Assembly: GCF_003385515.1 (NCBI RefSeq)
Contig: NZ_QNVT01000012.1
Span: 1 to 64,000, forward strand
DNA from: Chryseobacterium pennae
GTDB taxonomy: Bacteria; Bacteroidota; Bacteroidia; Flavobacteriales; Weeksellaceae
DNA: 64,000 bases
Direction: 5' to 3'
The notes under the pieces were generated by a model, which saw only the letters and a program-made list of their open reading frames with translations, was not told the origin of the DNA and made no database searches. The translations under genes and the position numbers were made by a program. Of the stretch, positions 26,080-34,900 are shown one piece after another (positions within the stretch are counted from its first letter, which is position 1; every line of letters starts with the position of its first letter).

Positions 26080-26550
26080 TTACTGATTTTTTAAACGGGT
26101 TTTAAACTCCAGACTTCCGTCATAGCTTTTCCAGTCACCAATCAGTTCAATATACTGCCCTTCTACTTTTTCAGTTTTTCTATTCCATTTAAAGTTGTAA
26201 ACGAATCGGCCTTTAAAGGTTCCTGAATGTTTTCCTTTATTCTCTTCAGACAATTCATATTCACCAAACACAGTTCCTTGTTTCTTGGCATCCTTATATT
26301 TTAAAATGGTAATTTTTCCTTCAAATTTTGCATAATTGGTGTCCACAAGAGAATATCCTGAAACAAAATATTCCTGGTCATTTTTTTTATTCTGTTCAGC
26401 AGTATTGATTTTAAGTTTCAGTTCCTGTCCCTTATTTCCAATAGTCCCGATATAAGGTTTACTGTTATTCAGCCATGTATTTGAAATATCCGGCATCTGT
26501 GCCAACACAAAATTGGTTGCCAATATGAAGAGCAATAAAAGTTTTTTCAT
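26080..26550 (-). CDS. Hypothetical secreted protein
   Basis: 156 residues with signal peptide (MKKLLLLFILATNFVLAQ). The mature part is a small beta-sandwich-like domain: WLNNSKPYIGTIGNKGQELKLKINTAEQ, YFVSGYSLVDTNYAKFEGKITILKY, GTVFGEYELSEENKGKHSGTFKGRFVYNF, EGQYIELIGDWKSYDGSLEFKTRLKN. This alternating pattern resembles Bacteroidota lipocalin-like secreted proteins, without a known name. It starts 12 bp after the DUF1569 stop, so they are likely co-transcribed. Confidence 0.82.
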   Translation of the reverse strand: MKKLLLLFILATNFVLAQMPDISNTWLNNSKPYIGTIGNKGQELKLKINTAEQNKKNDQEYFVSGYSLVDTNYAKFEGKITILKYKDAKKQGTVFGEYELSEENKGKHSGTFKGRFVYNFKWNRKTEKVEGQYIELIGDWKSYDGSLEFKTRLKNQ

Positions 26551-26561
26551 ACAGTGATTTT

Positions 26562-27017
26562 TTAGACTCCGAATTGTGACAGGTGATGGTTCAGATGTTT
26601 TGCAAACATATTATTCCATTCCTGTGCATTTAATTTTCCAAAAGAAAAAGACTCTTTACCATCAAAAGCATCTGCTCCCAATTGCTGGGTCTTCTGAATA
26701 AAACCGATCAGTCTAATTTTCTCTTCATCGAAGTTCTTTCTTCCTGTAACCAAAAACTGAGGAGCTGTGGGGGAATCCCTTGGGTATGCTTTTTCACCTA
26801 CTACTTTAGGCTTAACAAAAGTCTTTAAAATAAACTTCGCAATAGCGCCCGGCTTTTTATGTTTTTCAGGCTCATATATCATTTCATAGGTTACACTACA
26901 GTGCGCCAACATCTGATCCACCGTCATTTTTCCCCATAATCCATGAGTATCTTCTACCAGTCTGTTTATTCTATCAATATAGTTTTGAGCATCTTTTGCG
27001 TCAAATACATTTTCCAT
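26562..27017 (-). CDS. DUF1569 (DinB-like fold) protein
   Basis: 151 residues. The four-helix DinB-type pattern with putative metal ligands: KMTVDQMLAHCSVTYEMIY for the first His, and MFAKHLNHHLSQFGV for the C-terminal His pair. DUF1569 members are metal-binding proteins related to thiol-dependent transferases; substrate unknown. First gene of a two-gene unit with the secreted protein at 26080. Confidence 0.85.
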   Translation of the reverse strand: MENVFDAKDAQNYIDRINRLVEDTHGLWGKMTVDQMLAHCSVTYEMIYEPEKHKKPGAIAKFILKTFVKPKVVGEKAYPRDSPTAPQFLVTGRKNFDEEKIRLIGFIQKTQQLGADAFDGKESFSFGKLNAQEWNNMFAKHLNHHLSQFGV

Positions 27018-27144
27018 ATACGATCTGTTTTTACTACAGACAAATATATCAGTTTTTTTGTTTGATTTTTATTGTGGGAAGAATTTTTGTTTTGAGTTTG
27101 GGGAGGTAGCTTGCTAAGTTTGAGCGTCTGAAAATTACAGCGTG

Positions 27145-28353
27145 TTATACATTTTCGCCTTCCGAAGCTTCTTCCGCTTCAATTTCCTGCGGAACCGGTT
27201 TTTTGAATATAAACCAAAGTTTGATCTTTAAAGCAATCCATCCTATAATAGCATAAACCACTAAGAGAATACTTAAGTGCTCCAGATATGGGAAAGTAAG
27301 CTCTACAGATCCTTTCTGAATCAGCAGAATCTTAAATGCCTGTAAAAAAGGAGTGAGCGGAATAATATTCGCAATAAACTGTACAAAGGCAGGCATTGCA
27401 TTTAAAGGCCATGTAAAACCACTGATAATAAATGCCGGTGAAGCAATAACCATAAGAATCTGTGTAGCTTTCAAAGCGTCCGGGATCAATATACTGATAA
27501 ACACACCAAGAAAAGAAACCGAGCCTACAAAAACAGCTGTCAGAAGAATAAAATTAAATATACCTTCCGGCATCGGTACTTTGAAAATCATGTGCATCAG
27601 ATAATAGACACTCACGATAAGAATGGAAAATACCCAAATCGGAATAACCTTAATCAACATCGTAGGAAATGCCCATTTTTTCATTTTCGCATACTCTTTT
27701 ACGAAAGATCCTCTCTGGAATTCTGCTGCAAAACTTACTGCCATTGCCAACAGAATTACCTGCTGCAATACTACCGCCAACATAGCCGGCCACATAAAGA
27801 TAAGATAGTTACTGGTTGTATTGAAAAGAGTGATATAGTTTGTTTTAAAAGGCTCATATTGTGTAACGGCCTTTGCAGCAGGCATTCCTGCTTTCTGTAA
27901 AGCCTTGATGGATGCTCCGGCAGAGAATGTTCCTATAGTAAGCTGGAGTGCTTTGGAAGCAAAGTTTGCTGTCAAAACGTTTCCGGTATTTACATATACG
28001 TTCAGTTCAGGGTATTTTTTCTGAAGCATATCTCCTTCAAAACGGGAAGGGATAATAACAACTGCCGCCGCCTCATGACGGATCACCTCATCTTTTATAC
28101 TCAAAGGTTCCTGCAGGTATTTTATGACTTTGATACTTTTATTATCATCCAGCATTTCGGTTAACTGACTGGACAATGGCGTATTGTCTCTGTCAACAAC
28201 CAATACAGGTGTATTTTCAACTTTTCCGCTTTGATAGACAAACCCCAGCAAGGTTGCATAAAAAACCGGTGCCAAAAAGAACACAGTCCTTAAGGTAGAA
28301 TTGCTGATAAAAAGTTTGAACTCACGTTTTAAAAGACGGAAAAATTCTTTCAT
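27145..28353 (-). CDS. ABC-2 type permease of an efflux system
   Basis: 402 residues. One N-terminal span (LRTVFFLAPVFYATLLGF), a large periplasmic domain of about 150 residues (VLVVDRDNTPLSSQLTEML, IPSRFEGDML), then five spans (YLIFMWPAMLAVVLQQVILL, FPTMLIKVIPIWVFSILIV, IFNFILLTAVFVGSVSFLGVFISIL, ILMVIASPAFIISGFTWPL, YLEHLSILLVVYAIIGWIAL). It resembles the YhhJ/YbhS permeases that work with a HlyD and TolC. Operon: TolC, HlyD, permease. The ATP-binding subunit is not encoded in this operon, and a second permease may lie elsewhere. Confidence 0.9.
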   Translation of the reverse strand: MKEFFRLLKREFKLFISNSTLRTVFFLAPVFYATLLGFVYQSGKVENTPVLVVDRDNTPLSSQLTEMLDDNKSIKVIKYLQEPLSIKDEVIRHEAAAVVIIPSRFEGDMLQKKYPELNVYVNTGNVLTANFASKALQLTIGTFSAGASIKALQKAGMPAAKAVTQYEPFKTNYITLFNTTSNYLIFMWPAMLAVVLQQVILLAMAVSFAAEFQRGSFVKEYAKMKKWAFPTMLIKVIPIWVFSILIVSVYYLMHMIFKVPMPEGIFNFILLTAVFVGSVSFLGVFISILIPDALKATQILMVIASPAFIISGFTWPLNAMPAFVQFIANIIPLTPFLQAFKILLIQKGSVELTFPYLEHLSILLVVYAIIGWIALKIKLWFIFKKPVPQEIEAEEASEGENV

Positions 28354-28380
28354 CTGTATATTTTAAAATTGTAAATAACC

Positions 28381-28414
28381 TGACGGAGCCTTTTTACAAA
28401 AGGAACATCCGTCA
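28381..28414 (-). other. Hairpin between the HlyD and permease genes
   Basis: Arms tgacgga / tccgtca with an inner pairing ccttttt / aaaagg separated by aca. No long T tract follows on the minus strand, so it looks more like an RNA stability or attenuation hairpin within the operon than a full terminator. Confidence 0.45.
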
Positions 28415-28428
28415 TATTTTATTTCGTA

Positions 28429-29388
28429 TTATTTAAGGATCACATTGGCATTCACCAGGAGCCCTTTTGCTTTATTCATATCTGTGGGTTTCACCTTGAT
28501 CTCATAGACCGCATCCTGCAGCTGGTAATCCGGATAAGCAGTAGTGATATCTGCATATCTTGTAAGCTGTTTGATATAAACAACTGTTCCTGCCAGATTT
28601 TCTTTATTGTAAACAACCTGCATAGTAACGTTCTGCCCTTTTTTGTATTTTGAAATGGCACTTTCAGGAACGGTGAATCTGAAATAAGTACTTTCAGGAA
28701 TATATCCGTTGAACAAAGCAAATCCTGCTGTTGCCAATTCTCCGGTATTTAAGCTGATAGTTTCAATTTCCATATCGTTGGTTGCAATAACGTATCTTTC
28801 AGAATAAGCTACATTAGCTTCCTGTAAAGCTCCTTTAGCTTGGGAAGCCTGCCCTGCCGCCATTTCTACTTTTTCGAAACGTGTTCCTCTGTTCACATCA
28901 TCCAGTTCTGCTATTACAGCATCATACTGTGCTTTTGCACCCTGAAGCTTTGCATAAATTTCATCATGTGCCTGCGGAGACATCAGGCTGTCCCGGAACA
29001 TATTATTGGCTCTTCTGTAGGATTTCTGTGCAAATTCATATTGCTCCTTCAATCCTTTATACTTCGCCTGAAGCTGTCTCAGCTGATCCGGTGTTGCTCC
29101 GTTTTTTGCCATCTGCTCCTGAGCAGTTGCAGCATTCACGGCTCCCTGCGCCTGTGCTATTTTTGCAGAAACCTCGGGAACATCAAGCTGAGCCAGGGTA
29201 TCTCCTTTTTTTACAGACTGCCCTTCAGAGACATATATTTTTAAGATTCTTCCGGTAACCTTCGGAGCAAAAGAGATCACATCCTTTTTGGTTTTTCCTT
29301 CAGGTTCTTTTATCTTTTCGTTCTTTTTATCGCAACTTCCCAATAAAAACAGAGAAGCAATGAGTATAGATATATTTTTATGCATCAT
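28429..29388 (-). CDS. HlyD family membrane-fusion lipoprotein
   Basis: 319 residues from ATG 29388 (ATG 29385 is equivalent). Lipoprotein signal with Cys in LFLLGSCDKK. The lipoyl half-motif GRILKIYVSEGQSVKKGDTLAQLD is followed by a coiled-coil hairpin of about 110 residues (AQGAVNAATAQEQMAKN to KGALQEANVAYSERY) and the second lipoyl half and beta-barrel (LNTGELATAGFALFNGYIP, YRFTVPESAISKYKKGQNV). It bridges the inner-membrane permease to TolC. It starts 8 bp after the TolC stop. Confidence 0.92.
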   Translation of the reverse strand: MMHKNISILIASLFLLGSCDKKNEKIKEPEGKTKKDVISFAPKVTGRILKIYVSEGQSVKKGDTLAQLDVPEVSAKIAQAQGAVNAATAQEQMAKNGATPDQLRQLQAKYKGLKEQYEFAQKSYRRANNMFRDSLMSPQAHDEIYAKLQGAKAQYDAVIAELDDVNRGTRFEKVEMAAGQASQAKGALQEANVAYSERYVIATNDMEIETISLNTGELATAGFALFNGYIPESTYFRFTVPESAISKYKKGQNVTMQVVYNKENLAGTVVYIKQLTRYADITTAYPDYQLQDAVYEIKVKPTDMNKAKGLLVNANVILK

Positions 29389-29396
29389 TTTAATTT

Positions 29397-30815
29397 TTAA
29401 GGGATTAAATAAAATCTGGTGATATCCAGTTCCTGAGTAGACCTCATCAGTTCTATTCCTGCTCTTCTCTGGTTGAAAATTGCATTCTGATATTCAAGTT
29501 CTACTGCTTCAAGGTCATTTTCCGCATCGATAAGCTGTGATGATTTGCTCATCCCATATCTGAATTCTTTTTCAGCCTGTACCAATGCATTTTTAGCCAA
29601 TTCTTTTTCTTTAGCCTTTAAAGTGATCTGAGCAGAAGCAATATTATAATTGGTCTGGTTATTGGCCAGATTCAGGGTTAGCTTTTTCAGGGCATCTTCT
29701 TTTTGATTCTGCAATACTTCTTTACCAACTTTTGCTGTTTCTTCAGCATGTTTTCCTTCTTTTCCGTCAAAAATTTCCCATTTAAATCCAACACCAGCTG
29801 TAATCAACGGAAAAACATTGATATTGTTTGGGCTCCAGTCCAGTTTTTTCCCTTCATATCCTAATAATGGAACGGCAGGAACTACATTTTCAGAACTTTT
29901 GATACGGTTTCCGTATAACCCGATGTAATAAGCTGAGGCCATCAACTGAACTTTTGGAATCATCCAGGTCTTTTCAGCTTTTATTTTATAATCTGCAGCA
30001 CTGATCCCATGCTCAAGGGCACGAACTTCAGCTCTCTGCTCTATTCCTTTTTCTGCGGCAAGAAGCTCTACAGGAGATAGTACGGGGTCTATCATTCTTA
30101 AACGTTCCCTGTCGATTCCTGTTAAAATATAAAGTTGGGTAAGAAGCAATTCTTTTTTCCCTTCATATTCTACCATCTTCGCATTTAAAGTAGCCTGAGC
30201 CAGTTCAATTTTTTTGTGATCGTAAGGAGTGATCAGACCATAGCCTAAAGCTTTGTCTGCTGTTTTTTTGTTGATGTCCAGTCTTTTTTTACTTTCGTCC
30301 AATACCTTTTTAGACTGATGGATCAATGCCAGCTGGTCATAGGCTTTGGAAATAGTGGCAACCACTTCATCTTTTGTTTTTTCCAGCAGTACTTCTTCAG
30401 ATTTCTTCTTCTCTTCCACTGCTTTTTTCAGGTATTTCACCTTCCCTCCAGAGTATAGCAGCATCTTGGCATCTGCCTTTGCAACGCCTGAAAATCCTGA
30501 TACATTGAAATTATTGTTGAAAGTACCTTCCGGAATATTGATGAAGGGAGCGAGATTAATTTCCGGTGACGTAAGTCTTGCTGTTCCGTTAAGATAACCT
30601 GCTTTACCACTTAATTCCAGAGTAGGAAGAAAGATATCTTTTAATTTATGTTCATCAAGATCAGTAAGCTTGTTTTGGGTAATCTGCATTTTCAGGTTCG
30701 AGTCCCGAACCATAGCACTATCCAGAAGTTCTTTAAAATCCGGCGCAGACTGTGCCCAGCCAAAAGCAGGAAAAGCAAAAAAACTAAACGTAAAAATCAA
30801 TAAATTGTTTTTCAT
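29397..30815 (-). CDS. TolC family outer-membrane efflux protein
   Basis: 472 residues. Signal peptide (FSFFAFPAFGWAQ). Two outer-membrane efflux repeats with long coiled helices: LLDSAMVRDSNLKMQITQNKLTDLDEHKLKDIFLPTLELSG, LEKTKDEVVATISKAYDQLALIHQSKKVLDESKK, then LKAKEKELAKNALVQAEKEFRYGMSKSSQLIDAENDLEAVELEYQ. It forms the outer-membrane channel for the HlyD/ABC permease encoded next. First gene of the operon. Confidence 0.93.
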   Translation of the reverse strand: MKNNLLIFTFSFFAFPAFGWAQSAPDFKELLDSAMVRDSNLKMQITQNKLTDLDEHKLKDIFLPTLELSGKAGYLNGTARLTSPEINLAPFINIPEGTFNNNFNVSGFSGVAKADAKMLLYSGGKVKYLKKAVEEKKKSEEVLLEKTKDEVVATISKAYDQLALIHQSKKVLDESKKRLDINKKTADKALGYGLITPYDHKKIELAQATLNAKMVEYEGKKELLLTQLYILTGIDRERLRMIDPVLSPVELLAAEKGIEQRAEVRALEHGISAADYKIKAEKTWMIPKVQLMASAYYIGLYGNRIKSSENVVPAVPLLGYEGKKLDWSPNNINVFPLITAGVGFKWEIFDGKEGKHAEETAKVGKEVLQNQKEDALKKLTLNLANNQTNYNIASAQITLKAKEKELAKNALVQAEKEFRYGMSKSSQLIDAENDLEAVELEYQNAIFNQRRAGIELMRSTQELDITRFYLIP

Positions 30816-30830
30816 GGTTTATGTTTATAA

Positions 30831-30863
30831 CAAATATAATGCAAAAATTGTTAAAATACTCAA
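30831..30863 (-). promoter_or_regulatory. Candidate promoter of the efflux operon
   Basis: On the minus strand TTG (30861-30863) and TATATTTG (30831-30838) are spaced 22 bp, matching the Bacteroidota consensus; the 5' leader would be only about 10 nt. A second -7 match, TATCTTTG (30861-30868), lacks a good -33 partner. Confidence 0.45.
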
Positions 30864-30869
30864 AGATAA

Positions 30870-31327
30870 TTTAACAAAACCCTGAATTTAAAATAAGTTT
30901 AAAATCTGTTTAAGTATAAAAGTCTTTGAAATAAAGTCTTATCAAAACCGTTTAAATGTTAATTAAAAACTAAAAAACTTTGAAAAAAAATTTAACTCCA
31001 CTTTTAGTCATGCCCTTTCATTTCATTTCCTATCAGGAAACAAAGGCAATTAAGAGTTCTTAATTAGAAATTCAAATAGATAACATGGAACAAATACTAC
31101 TATTAATTTGAGTTCGGATGAATGAAATACTGATTCTTTTAACGCTGGGATCGCAAAAGTTTTTAACTAAACTTGAAAGTAATTTCGTTCGCAAAGGCAT
31201 TTCATTTAGCCAAGACATTTGCAACTTCATTGCTGAGTGAGACGCTTTGGCGATCATAAAAAATAATGACAATCAAAAAATGCAATCTATTGCGTTATCA
31301 TCATATCATCAGCAATGTATAAAAGCG
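30870..31327. other. Intergenic stretch without recognised gene
   Basis: About 460 bp. The left part is AT-rich. 31050-31320 has a more even composition and short stretches such as cgctgggatcgcaaaag and ttcgttcgcaaagg. No convincing frame, tRNA or riboswitch was recognised; a decayed dispersed repeat is the best guess. Confidence 0.4.
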
Positions 31328-31357
31328 AAAACTCCCCACATCACTGTGAGGAGTTTT
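31328..31357 (-). terminator. Terminator of the ecotin gene
   Basis: 13-bp stem aaaactccccaca / tgtgaggagtttt with one mismatch and loop tcac, 24 bp beyond the minus-strand stop at 31382. Confidence 0.7.
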
Positions 31358-31381
31358 CTGTTTATAATAAGCTTGCAAATT

Positions 31382-31870
31382 TTACTTCTGAACTGCTTTT
31401 TTCATAGTGTTATCAGGTCTTAAGACTCTGTAGCGAACTTCTATGTCTTTCGGTACATAAAATACCAATGGCAGTTTACTGTTGTATCTTACAATTTCCG
31501 GCTTAAGGGTAACAAACTTTTTAGTCATTTTCTGTCCCGGGCAAGCCATTAATGTTCCTGCCGTTTCCCCTTTGGATTCTACTTCATAATAGTTGTATCC
31601 CCATCCCTGAAGATCCTGGCTTTTCATTTCTCCCATTAAAGAGTAATTGTTGCAGTCTAACATTTTTTCAGCACCAACAAAAACTTCTACTTTTAAATCG
31701 CTTTCATTCTTTGCAACAGGAAGCTGAATATATACTTGTTTGTATCCTTCTTTAGCTTTTGGGAACATTTCAATCTGTAGTTTTTCAAACTTTTCAGCTT
31801 TCTTTTGAGCGAAAGCACTTACCCCAGCCATCAATACCAATCCAGTAATTAAAGTTTTTGAAAATTTCAT
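31382..31870 (-). CDS. eco: Ecotin, periplasmic serine protease inhibitor
   Basis: 162 residues, signal peptide ending AFAQ. The ecotin blocks are easy to see: FPKAKEGYKQVYIQLPV, ESDLKVEVFVGAEKMLDCNNYSLMGEMKSQDLQGWGYNYYEVES, the reactive loop GTLMACPGQ with Met as P1, KKFVTL, RYNSKLPLVFYVPKDIEVRYRVLRPDNTMKKAV. Two cysteines (DCNN and ACPG) fit the known disulfide. It blocks a wide range of chymotrypsin-fold proteases, including host elastase. It follows the alpha-2-macroglobulin stop by 43 bp on the same strand, so both inhibitors may be co-expressed. Confidence 0.95.
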   Translation of the reverse strand: MKFSKTLITGLVLMAGVSAFAQKKAEKFEKLQIEMFPKAKEGYKQVYIQLPVAKNESDLKVEVFVGAEKMLDCNNYSLMGEMKSQDLQGWGYNYYEVESKGETAGTLMACPGQKMTKKFVTLKPEIVRYNSKLPLVFYVPKDIEVRYRVLRPDNTMKKAVQK

Positions 31871-31913
31871 TTTATTTGGTTTTAAATTTCACGTATTTCC
31901 TAATAGCCAAAAA

Positions 31914-34900
31914 TCATTCCAAAATCTGAACACCGGTTCCTTTTGTATGGGCATTCATCTGTGGGGCATAGTAATTCTGCATAGTGGTAATACCATTTGA
32001 GAACTTTCCGGATGCATTAGCAACTACATCGTATTCAAACACATATTTGCCTTTTGGCATATATTGAATATAGAAATTTGTGGAGGCATCTTTAGGAGAT
32101 TGATAATATCCTAAATTATTTTTCCACTGATATCCTGATATTGCATTAACCGGTTCAAATCCTGCAGCACGCATATCTTTAATATGAATAAACTCCATCG
32201 CTCTGTCTGTATTCAGGATCATTCTTACGGTTACTTTGTCTCCTACTTTTAATGGAGTTTCCGCCGAAATTTTCTGAAGCTCTTCCCCGTTTACTGTTTT
32301 CACTTTTTTATAAAGCTCTTTGGTTACGGAGATATAATTCTCGGATGATTTGATTTTATCCAAATCTTCATAGTACTGCCAGAACAATCCACCCTGAACA
32401 ATTCCTGGCCCCGGTTTGGTAACAGTCACCGTTCCAAGGTTTTTATCTACAGCCTCTGTTTTCACAGTTGATTTCACATATCCTGTTGCCTGAGTCTGAG
32501 GAACGATTTCTTTTCCACCCCAAACAATAGTTGCTTTATCACTTTCAGCACCCGTCCATGATTTTCCTGAATTTAAGATCGTAAAGATCACTTCAGCAGT
32601 TCCTCTTGAGCTTCCCCATGAGTTCACTTCTTTTTGGGTTACCAGCCAGATCTTCATGTCTTCTATAAAATTGGTATCATTAGCTTTTAATGTATTGAAA
32701 GCTTCCAAAGCCCCTGCATGGTTCACTACTTTAGAACTGAACCAGCCCCAGTCATTCAGATTCTGTTTCCAGTATACTCCCTGAGTTTTGGTATCTGTAG
32801 AAGTTTCTTTAAGGTAATTCATCAGTTTATCAGAAACATCTTTTACTCCATAATCATTCATGAGTAAAGCGGCACGGTGAAGTCCGAAGAAGGTAAAATC
32901 AGTTATTTTTGCCGTTTTTGCTTTTTGTTTTATCAATACTTTCAGGTTCGCCCCTTTTCCTTTTAAAGGATATTGTTTTTCCCAGTAGTTTCTGGTATCA
33001 AGATAATCAAGAACCCAATTGCTCCAAACATTTTCTTTTTTAGGATCAGCATATTTACTGATCTCATTGTCTACATACTGAATCAGTTTTGACACTAAAG
33101 TATTCTGCCCTGAACTCTGATAGTCTTTGGCGTTATCTTTTAACCATAGATTAAGTTTTCCTAGATTCTTAAGAATATATAATGACGTACTGTAAGAACT
33201 TGGATATCCCGCATACCAGGAGAATCCACCATCAGGATTTTGCAGCTTACTGAAATCATCCCAATCCTGATTAATTGAATTCCTCATCGTATTCGTATCA
33301 AACAGAAGGGCCAGCTTTTGCATTTGTTCATTTTCATTCTTACTTTCCAGCACCCAAGGGGTTTCTTCCAACAATAACTGTTTCAGCTCTTGATTTTTTT
33401 CAAGATTTGAATTAAGTATTCCTTTATTCTGATATTCATCAAAAACCGTCTTCATTTTAGGATTAGCCTTAAATACCTCTGAAGCCAGTATATCTGCAAA
33501 CCACTTATTGAAAACAACATCAGCCGAACTGTTCTGATCATTTTTAAGGCTTGGAAGCGCAAACATAATCTCCCAGATAGGATTGGTTGTAAGTTCCAGT
33601 GTATTCGAAACATTGGACGCTGTTGTAGATGTATTATTTTTAAGATTATCCAGCACAAAAGTCTTCGTTTCTCCTTCTTTCACGAAAACCGGTACAGCAT
33701 CAGTCACCAGCATTCTGTTTGGCAAGACTGCTACAGCCTGTTGCTCTCCGTCAGAATAAGCTCCAGCTTTTGCTACTACTTTCAAAATAATAGATGAAAC
33801 ATTATTCGGAACCTTTAATTTCCATGTTAATGCTCCGTTTCCGTTTTCATTTAAATCAAAATTCTGTGTTCCTGAGGTGATTCCGAATTGAGACGATATA
33901 TTTTCATTGGTAAATGCGTCTAAGATCTGTAATTCGGCAGAACCGTTCATTTTCTTATTGGTAAGGTTAGATAGTTTTGACTGTAAGTTCAATTCATCTC
34001 CTTCTCTTAAAAATCTCGGATAATTTGGAGTCACAGAGAATTCTTTCTGTGTTACTACTTCTTTCTCCAATGTAGCAGCTCTTGCATCTTTTGTATGAGC
34101 AAGGAACATCAGTTTCCACTTCGTTAAAGCTTCCGGAGAAGTAAATTCAAAGTTTACATTTCCTTCCGCATCGGTTTTCAGATCCGGATAGAAGAATGCT
34201 GTTTCATTTAAATTCTGACGTACAGGAACCTTATCTAGATTTTCTTCAGCAGATCCTCCAGGAGGAGGCGTTTCTGCCTTCGGAGCCGTTACAGGTTCAG
34301 GAAGAACATTCTGTACAACCTCTATTTTATCTTCGACAGACGCAGCTCTCGCAGTTTTAAATCTGGCCCCTGCAATGGGTGATGGTGGTCGTGGTGAATA
34401 CGATGGTGCTTTAACGCCCTCTTGATTTTGAATACCGGCAATCTCGCCTTGTAAAACATATGAAAAGTCACCATCAAACCAATTAAACTCAGGAACCGTT
34501 ATCCCCTTTTCATTGAAATATCTCAATCGTTTCTGGTAGTTTTTCTCCAACAGATATTCTCTGATATCATAGGAGCTGATCATATTGAAAGGTCTATACA
34601 GTTTACTCCAGCCAAAATTATTCACAGCAAACTGGTCTAAAGACATATCATACATATTTGCCAATACCTCTGCATTTACCTTTTCTTTATCATTTCCAGT
34701 AACTTTTACAGTCCATTTTTCTTTAGCATTCGGTTCTAGCTTATCTCTGAAAGTGACCGTTTCAATCTTTAAAGGTTTCTCAGTGTCTTTTATTTTCAAA
34801 ACTGCGGTCTCTGTTTTTACATTATTAAATGCGACCAACTGGAACTGAAGATTAAGTTCAGAAACACTCTTATCTTTTGGAATATCTGCGGTATACTCTA

